64,000 nucleotides of DNA from a virus: positions 1 through 64,000 of the IMG/VR virus record IMGVR_UViG_3300020477_001932. One strand, written 5' to 3'. Positions 58,650-64,000 of this stretch are shown here, piece after piece. Each line of letters opens with the position of its first letter. Positions within the stretch are counted from its first letter, which is position 1. The translations under genes were made by a program, and so were the position numbers. Below the pieces are notes generated by a model that worked only from the letters and a program-made list of their open reading frames with translations, was not told where the DNA came from and did no database searches.

Positions 58650-59648
58650 ATGTGTACCTATATTGACATAAAATATATAAATCAGTGCTCTAGTTTACTA
58701 GAAAAGTTTAAACAGAAAACAAGTAATTTATGGAATTTTCGTTGTCCAATATGCGGAGATTCACAAAAGAATAAGAATAAGGCTAGAGGCTTTATTTACG
58801 AAAAACAGAATAAGTATTTTTATCGTTGTCATAATTGTGAGTTTGGAACAAGTTTTAGTAAATTCCTAGAGAAGATTAATCCGTCTTTGCATAGGGAATA
58901 TATAACCGATCAATATAAGGAGAAACGCCTTGTTAAGCAAGATACTGATATTTCTAAGTTTGATTTTGTTCCAAAGTTTAATGATGTCCTTCAAGGATTA
59001 CAATCCATCACTTCTTTGGCAAAAGATCACCCGGCGAGACAATACCTCGCGAAGAGACTGATACCAGAGAAGTTCTTTAGTAAGTTTTATTTTTGCACAG
59101 AATTTAAGAAGTGGACAAATAAAGTAATACCAAATAAATTTCCAACCCCAATTACAGGAGATACACCTAGATTAATCATACCATTCTTTGATAGAAAGAA
59201 TAATTTAATCGGTTTTCAAGGCAGGTCTTTTGATCCAAAAGACGCCTGTAAGTATATAACAATTAAACTGGAAGGAGTTGATGATTTAATATATGGCCAA
59301 GAAAGAATCAACGAAAGGAAACAAAAATATTGTGTAGAAGGCCCATTTGATAGTTTGTTTCTTCCAAATTGTATGGCAATGGCTGGTGTTAAGTTTAATG
59401 TGTTTGATTTGGAAACTATCATAGTGCTGGACAATGAAAAGCGAAATAAAGAGATTGTTCATTCAATAGAGAAGTTTATTACTAATGGTTACAAAGTTTG
59501 TATATGGCCGGATGATATGGAAGGTAAAGATATTAATGAAATGATACTTAATGGAATGACAAGTGAAGAAATTTTAGATATTATAGATAGTAATGTATAT
59601 TCTGGTTTGCAAGCAAGCTTTGCACTTTCTCGGTGGAGAAAATGTTAG
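58650..59648 (+). CDS. 61: DNA primase gp61
   Basis: About 332 residues. The N-terminal zinc ribbon has CPICGDSQKNKNKARGF and YRCHNCEFG; the TOPRIM core has KYCVEGPFDSLFLPN and TIIVLDNEKRN, and WPDDMEGKDINEMI follows. It makes primers with gp41. The ATG at 58650 is given; a GTG three bases earlier is better spaced from AGGAG and may be the true start. The length matches T4 gp61 (342). Confidence 0.94.
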   Translation: MCTYIDIKYINQCSSLLEKFKQKTSNLWNFRCPICGDSQKNKNKARGFIYEKQNKYFYRCHNCEFGTSFSKFLEKINPSLHREYITDQYKEKRLVKQDTDISKFDFVPKFNDVLQGLQSITSLAKDHPARQYLAKRLIPEKFFSKFYFCTEFKKWTNKVIPNKFPTPITGDTPRLIIPFFDRKNNLIGFQGRSFDPKDACKYITIKLEGVDDLIYGQERINERKQKYCVEGPFDSLFLPNCMAMAGVKFNVFDLETIIVLDNEKRNKEIVHSIEKFITNGYKVCIWPDDMEGKDINEMILNGMTSEEILDIIDSNVYSGLQASFALSRWRKC

Positions 59649-59657
59649 GAGGCTTAA

Positions 59658-59843
59658 ATGCTAAACAACACACCCGTAGAAGATTATATGGAAGTAAAAT
59701 GTTATTTGGAAGCAATGATTGACCATTATAAACATACAAGCAGTCCAGTTTTAGCAGAAAGAAGAAAAACATATAAAGATATAAAGATAGCAATATTTGG
59801 TGAGGATATAGATGATGGAGATACAAGAAAGAAAAGTACATGA
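59658..59843 (+). CDS. Small hypothetical protein
   Basis: A 61-residue protein starting MLNNTPVEDYMEVKCYLEAM, helical and charged, behind TTAGGAGG. It overlaps thyX by 32 bases out of frame. The excellent ribosome site supports expression; no family recognised. Confidence 0.6.
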   Translation: MLNNTPVEDYMEVKCYLEAMIDHYKHTSSPVLAERRKTYKDIKIAIFGEDIDDGDTRKKST

Positions 59844-60666
59844 ACATGGTTTTGTTAGATTAGTTGACATTATGGGTAGCGACGGAGATATTGCTGATGC
59901 TGCTCGGGTGAGTTATGGGAAGGGTACCCGAGCGGTGTCAGACAATAGAAATCTCATTCGTTATTTGGTGAGACATAAACATACTAGTCCACTTGAGATG
60001 GCCTCAGTAAAGTTTCATTTGAAACTTCCGATATTTGTTATGAGGCAACTAGTGAGACACCGCACAGCAAAATTAAACGAATACTCTGGTAGATATTCAG
60101 TTATGTCAGATGATTGTTATATACCAGAACAAGAGTATATTCAGCCCCAATCTATGTCAAACAAACAAGGTAGGGATGGGATACTTTCTGATGGATGGAA
60201 AGGTAAATATAGAGATATTATTACAGCCATCCAAGTCAAAGCAGAAATTGCTTATAAATTATTATTAGCAAATGAATCAGTAGAACATGGTGGTTTGACA
60301 AGAGAATTGGCGAGGACAGTTTTACCAGTATCTAATTATACAGAGTGTTACTGGAAGATTGACTTACATAACTTTTTTCATTTTTGTAAGTTGAGAATGG
60401 ATAGTCATGCACAACAAGAAATACAGGATTATGCGATACCAATGTTTGAAATGGTAAAACCACATTTTCCGATTGCAACAAAAGCTTTTGAAGATTATAG
60501 TTTAGGAAGTGTAACATTAAGTAGAATGGAAAGAGATATTTTACAACACACTTTAAAATGCCATCCAGATGCCAAAACATTTTTGTTGAATTTAAAAAAT
60601 TCTCAAGATGTAGAATTTGGAATGGGTAAACGTGAATGGACAGAATTAGAGGAGAAATTCAAGTAA
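59812..60666 (+). CDS. thyX: Flavin-dependent thymidylate synthase ThyX
   Basis: A 284-residue protein with the ThyX signature RHRTAKLNEYSGRYS at about 82-96 (RHR plus the later Ser), HTSPLEMASVKFHLKLPIFV before it and HNFFHFCKLRMDSHAQQEI in the C-terminal half. It makes dTMP from dUMP with FAD, NADPH and methylenetetrahydrofolate. Start is ATG ATG at 59812/59815, behind TGAGGA. It lies next to the ribonucleotide reductase gene, a DNA-precursor unit with dut. Confidence 0.96.
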   Translation: MMEIQERKVHEHGFVRLVDIMGSDGDIADAARVSYGKGTRAVSDNRNLIRYLVRHKHTSPLEMASVKFHLKLPIFVMRQLVRHRTAKLNEYSGRYSVMSDDCYIPEQEYIQPQSMSNKQGRDGILSDGWKGKYRDIITAIQVKAEIAYKLLLANESVEHGGLTRELARTVLPVSNYTECYWKIDLHNFFHFCKLRMDSHAQQEIQDYAIPMFEMVKPHFPIATKAFEDYSLGSVTLSRMERDILQHTLKCHPDAKTFLLNLKNSQDVEFGMGKREWTELEEKFK

Positions 60667-60667
60667 T

Positions 60668-62599
60668 ATGGATATATACCAGCAGTTTATACACAAAAGT
60701 AGATACGCCCGATGGTTAGAGACAGAGAATAGACGAGAGACTTGGGAAGAAACAGTTAAGAGATATTTTGATTTTTTTGAAAAACATTTAAAAGGAAAGA
60801 AAGGAATAAAAGAACAAAGAAAAGAATTAGAACAAGCAGTATTGAATATGGAAATCATGCCGTCAATGAGATCCTTAATGACGGCTGGTGAAGCATTAGA
60901 AAGAGATAACGTAGCTGGATATAATTGTGCTTATCTCGCAGTTAATAAAACAAGAGCATTTGATGAATGTTTATTTATTCTCATGTGTGGAACTGGTGTT
61001 GGATTTTCAGTAGAACGTAGAGAAGTTGAGAAATTACCTGAAGTCCCTGATGAATTATTTGACACGGATACAACTATTGTTGTGGCTGACTCAAAAATTG
61101 GTTGGGCTAAGGCCTATAAAGAATTAATACAGATGTTATATGCTGGACAGATTGCAAAATGGGATATGTCAAAGGTTAGAGCTGCTGGAGAACGATTAAA
61201 AACATTTGGTGGGCGTTCGTCTGGTCAAGAACCATTAGATAATCTTTTTCGTTTTACAGTAGAGATTTTCCAGAGTGCGAAGGGTAGAAAATTATCTTCT
61301 ATTGAATGCCATGATATAATGTGTAAGATTGCAGAGATTGTTGTGGTTGGTGGTGTTCGTAGATCAGCGTTAATTTCTTTGTCTAATCTTACAGATGAAA
61401 GAATGAGAAATGCTAAGACAGGCCAATGGTGGTTGGATAATACTCAACGTGCATTGTCTAATAATTCTGTTTGTTATACAGAGAAACCAGATGTTAATAT
61501 ATTCTTAAAAGAGTGGATGGCACTTATACAATCGAAGTCTGGTGAACGTGGTATCTTTAATCGACAAGCTGCAAAAAAACAAGTAGAGAAACTCGGAGAT
61601 CGTAGAGACGCAGACCATAACTTTGGAACGAATCCATGTAGTGAAATTATATTAAGAGATAAAGAATTTTGTAATTTAACAGAGGTTGTAGTTAGACCAT
61701 CTGATTGTCCCAAAGATTTAAAAGAAAAAGTAAGACTTGCAACTATACTTGGAACATGGCAAGCAACATTAACTAATTTTCGTTACTTGTCAAAAGAGTG
61801 GAAAACAAATTGTGATGAAGAAGCATTATTGGGTGTATCATTAACTGGTATTATGGATAATGAATTTACTAGTGGCTCTTATGATAAGAAAAAAGAAGTG
61901 CAAGCAGTAGTAGATCAGTTACCAGCATTGCTAACAATGTTAAAAGAGATATGTGTTGATACAAATAAAAAAGTTGCTAAACAACTTGGTATTAAACCAT
62001 CTGCAGCTATTACTTGTGTTAAGCCATCTGGTACAGTTTCACAATTAGTTGATGCAGCTTCTGGTATTCATGCAAGACATTCTAAATATTATGTTAGAAC
62101 AGTAAGAGGAGATAAGAAAGACCCTCTTTGTCAATTTTTAGTAGAGAAAGGGATACCCCATGAGTCTGATGTTACAAAACCAGAACATACATGGGTATTT
62201 TCTTTTCCGATTAAAACAGCAGATAGTGCAATATGTAGAAATGACAGGTCTGCTATACAACAATTAGAGTTCTGGAAATTATATCAAGAAAGCTGGTGTG
62301 AACATAAGCCCTCTGTAACAATAACTGTCAAGGAAGATGAGTGGATTGAAGTGGGCGCATGGGTATATAAACATTTTGATATGATTTCTGGAATTTCATT
62401 TTTACCTTATTCAGACCATTCTTATAAACAAGCACCTTATCAGGAATGTGATGAAGAAGAATATAATGCTATGGTAGCAAAGATGCCAACTGATATTGAC
62501 TGGAATGAGTTGTCTAAGTATGAGGTAGAAGATAATACAAGAGGTTCACAAGAATATGCCTGTACGGGTGATAAATGTGAGGTTGTTGATATTAAATAG
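60668..62599 (+). CDS. nrdJ: Adenosylcobalamin-dependent ribonucleotide reductase (class II)
   Basis: A 643-residue monomeric-type class II enzyme. The catalytic residues line up with the Lactobacillus RTPR: Cys87 in GYNCAYLAV, NPCSEI with Cys324 and Glu326, Cys335 in EFCNL, and the C-terminal redox pair CTGDKC. KPSGTVSQL is also conserved. It reduces ribonucleotides to deoxyribonucleotides and needs B12, which links it loosely to the CobS-like gene at 25093. No NrdA/NrdB genes are in the window. Confidence 0.93.
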   Translation: MDIYQQFIHKSRYARWLETENRRETWEETVKRYFDFFEKHLKGKKGIKEQRKELEQAVLNMEIMPSMRSLMTAGEALERDNVAGYNCAYLAVNKTRAFDECLFILMCGTGVGFSVERREVEKLPEVPDELFDTDTTIVVADSKIGWAKAYKELIQMLYAGQIAKWDMSKVRAAGERLKTFGGRSSGQEPLDNLFRFTVEIFQSAKGRKLSSIECHDIMCKIAEIVVVGGVRRSALISLSNLTDERMRNAKTGQWWLDNTQRALSNNSVCYTEKPDVNIFLKEWMALIQSKSGERGIFNRQAAKKQVEKLGDRRDADHNFGTNPCSEIILRDKEFCNLTEVVVRPSDCPKDLKEKVRLATILGTWQATLTNFRYLSKEWKTNCDEEALLGVSLTGIMDNEFTSGSYDKKKEVQAVVDQLPALLTMLKEICVDTNKKVAKQLGIKPSAAITCVKPSGTVSQLVDAASGIHARHSKYYVRTVRGDKKDPLCQFLVEKGIPHESDVTKPEHTWVFSFPIKTADSAICRNDRSAIQQLEFWKLYQESWCEHKPSVTITVKEDEWIEVGAWVYKHFDMISGISFLPYSDHSYKQAPYQECDEEEYNAMVAKMPTDIDWNELSKYEVEDNTRGSQEYACTGDKCEVVDIK

Positions 62600-62607
62600 G
62601 AGTTAGT

Positions 62608-62802
62608 ATGGAAGAAGAATATGAAGATGAGATTGTAAAAAGATTTGGATGTGCTGAGTGTGGACATTCGTTTGCTATGGAATGTGAATCACCTGATATG
62701 ATTCCAAGATTTTGTCCATTTTGTGCAGCCCCTGTATATAACAGGGATGTTGATGAAGATGATGAATATGATCTTGAAGATGATTTAGGCTTTCATTTAT
62801 GA
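62608..62802 (+). CDS. Small zinc-ribbon protein
   Basis: A 64-residue acidic protein with CAECGHSFAMEC and FCPFCAAPVY, two CxxC knuckles. AGGAG lies just before the ATG. It overlaps the nuclease gene by four bases. Similar small zinc-ribbon proteins occur throughout this genome; role unknown. Confidence 0.72.
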   Translation: MEEEYEDEIVKRFGCAECGHSFAMECESPDMIPRFCPFCAAPVYNRDVDEDDEYDLEDDLGFHL

Positions 62803-63335
62803 CAAGCAAATCCAAAACAAAGGGTAAGAGTTGGGAACGTGATGTTTGCAACTTTCTGTCAGAGCTGTACCATGATTCATTCATAAGAGTACCTAATAGT
62901 GGAGCTTATGTTGGTGGAAAGAATGAATATAGAAAAGATACTCTTTCAGAAGAACAAATCAAGCTGGCAAGAGGCGACATAATACCGCCTACCAAATATC
63001 CATACTTTTTAGCAGAGTGTAAGAATTATGCAGACTTTCCATTTCACTTATTGTTAGCAAAAACCACAATAGCACAACTTGATAATTGGATAGAGCAAGT
63101 CGAGCATGATGTTACAAGTGATAATGATTTATGGTTATTGTTTATAAAGATAACACGAAAGGGTACATATGTTTTATTTGATAGAAATTTATATGATCCA
63201 TATGTTCATAGCAACATATCAGCAAATTTACCATATGGTGCGAAGTACAAAAATTATTGGTTTACTGAAATGAACCATTTTTTCAATTTACACAAAGACA
63301 AACTTGAAATGAGATGGAGGAGTAAGGAAGGTTAA
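62799..63335 (+). CDS. PD-(D/E)XK-type endonuclease (resolvase-like)
   Basis: A 178-residue protein: [13 protein letters not shown] at the start (Glu13), [15 protein letters not shown] (Asp60) and AECKNY (Glu73, Lys75) give the E...D...ExK core of archaeal Hjc-like and related nucleases. It probably cuts branched or recombining DNA. Located after nrdJ in the nucleotide metabolism unit; T4's own resolvase gp49 is not seen in this window. Confidence 0.78.
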   Translation: MTSKSKTKGKSWERDVCNFLSELYHDSFIRVPNSGAYVGGKNEYRKDTLSEEQIKLARGDIIPPTKYPYFLAECKNYADFPFHLLLAKTTIAQLDNWIEQVEHDVTSDNDLWLLFIKITRKGTYVLFDRNLYDPYVHSNISANLPYGAKYKNYWFTEMNHFFNLHKDKLEMRWRSKEG

Positions 63336-63361
63336 TTATTAATAACAATGAAAGGAGTATT

Positions 63362-64000
63362 ATGAAAAAGATTGTATTATTTTTATTAATGTTTATATTA
63401 CCAACTGGTGTATTTGCAGAGGATAAAATCAAAATAGGTGTTTTACATTCACTATCTGGAACAATGGCTATTAGTGAAACATCATTGAAAGATGTTGCAT
63501 TGATGGCAATAGAAGAAATCAATGAAAGTGGTGGATTACTTGGAAAACAATTAGAGCCAGTTGTAGTTGACCCTGCCTCAGATTGGCCGTTGTTTGCAGA
63601 GAAGGCAAGAGAGTTAATCCAGAAACATAAAGTTGCAGTAACATTTGGTTGTTGGACTTCTGTTTCAAGAAAATCCGTTCTTCCAGTATTTGAAGAACAC
63701 AATGGATTATTGTTCTATCCAGTACAATACGAAGGTGAGGAAAGTTCTTACAATGTATTCTATACTGGTGCAGCTCCAAATCAACAAGCAATTCCTGCTG
63801 TTGAATATTTAATGAGTGAAGATGGTGGTGGTGCAAAACGATTTGTTTTGTTGGGTACAGATTATGTATATCCAAGAACCACTAATAAAATACTCAATTA
63901 CTTCTTAAGGTCAAAGGGTGTTAATGCAAAAGATGTTTTAGAAGTATATACACCGTTTGGTCATAGTGATTATCAAACTATTGTTGCAGAAATTAAAAAG
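63362..64000 (+). CDS. urtA: Urea ABC transporter substrate-binding protein UrtA (N-terminal part)
   Basis: The frame is open to the window end (213 residues). It has a signal peptide ([20 protein letters not shown]) and then a periplasmic binding protein with the UrtA pattern: [74 protein letters not shown] and [16 protein letters not shown]. It binds urea (or a short amide) for an ABC importer. The gene is truncated here only by the window edge; AAAGGAG precedes the ATG. Confidence 0.93.
   Translation, partial: MKKIVLFLLMFILPTGVFAEDKIKIGVLHSLSGTMAISETSLKDVALMAIEEINESGGLLGKQLEPVVVDPASDWPLFAEKARELIQKHKVAVTFGCWTSVSRKSVLPVFEEHNGLLFYPVQYEGEESSYNVFYTGAAPNQQAIPAVEYLMSEDGGGAKRFVLLGTDYVYPRTTNKILNYFLRSKGVNAKDVLEVYTPFGHSDYQTIVAEIKK

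Noticed and set aside
1-64000. tRNA genes and CRISPR arrays
   Set aside because: I saw no cloverleaf-like clusters or regularly spaced direct repeats between genes; intergenic gaps are short. A tRNA scan would settle the tRNA question.
1-64000. Prophage in a bacterial chromosome, or insertion sequences
   Set aside because: No integrase, transposase, attachment repeats or bacterial housekeeping genes; the T4 core order is continuous and all genes point the same way, as in a lytic phage genome.

Overview
The window is a stretch of the genome of a T4-like (Straboviridae/Kyanoviridae-type) myovirus with AT-rich DNA. Every supported gene lies on the + strand. The evidence is an unbroken T4 order of morphogenesis genes (13, 14, 15, 16, 17, 18, 19, 20, prohead core, 21, 22, 23), the T4 replication, recombination and late-transcription genes (uvsY, uvsW, 55, 47, 46, 45, 44, 62, regA, 43, uvsX, 59, 41, 61), and T4-type late promoters (TATAAATA). 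Hsp20, a CobS-like AAA+ protein, a PiT permease, a 2OG oxygenase, ThyX and a B12-dependent NrdJ are typical of marine T4-like phages. I see no photosynthesis genes, tRNA genes or CRISPR. The host is not identifiable from this window. A urea-binding protein (UrtA), proline dehydrogenase and a saccharopine-dehydrogenase-like enzyme suggest a Gram-negative bacterium living on low-nutrient organic nitrogen.

Layout. 1-12.6 kb: head, neck, tail and packaging genes, with strong terminators after 19 and 23. 12.6-20.8 kb: a tail-tube-fold protein, recombination genes (uvsY, uvsW, 47/46), dUTPase, late sigma factor gp55, small zinc proteins and proline dehydrogenase. 20.9-28.6 kb: Hsp20, PiT permease, a HExxH/VWA protein with its AAA+ partner, and three exported envelope proteins. 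28.6-31.6 kb: sliding clamp, 2OG oxygenase and clamp loader. 31.6-38.8 kb: a DUF262/HNH-type nuclease candidate, then a complete 7-deazaguanine DNA-modification module (queE, RHH protein, phosphoribosyltransferase, queD, folE, queC, dpdA). 38.8-48.0 kb: clamp loader small subunit, regA, DNA polymerase, DNA methyltransferase, uvsX, 59, 41. 48.0-57.5 kb: late genes, including five proteins that begin with a T4-type capsid-targeting peptide, plus structural and envelope proteins and a subtilase. 57.5-64 kb: saccharopine-dehydrogenase-like gene, primase, thyX, nrdJ, a PD-(D/E)XK nuclease and the start of urtA.

The signals I consider most interesting are: (1) DpdA ends in a C-terminal peptide almost identical to that of the phage DNA polymerase, which suggests docking on the sliding clamp so that DNA modification is coupled to replication; (2) five genes start with MKSFxxF(I/L/V)xE-type peptides matching the prohead-protease site in the phage's own major capsid protein, so a PD-(D/E)XK-like, a ligase-like and a HIGH-motif nucleotidyltransferase-like protein may be packaged and injected; (3) a uniform promoter class (TTCCTTGTAT, 17-base spacer, TATAAT) is so close to several ATGs that uvsY, queE, gene 43 and the dehydrogenase should be made from leaderless mRNAs; (4) a GmrSD-like DUF262/HNH protein sits next to the DNA-modification module; (5) there are host-derived metabolic genes for proline, lysine, urea and phosphate.

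All family assignments come from reading motifs and gene order; no database search was run.
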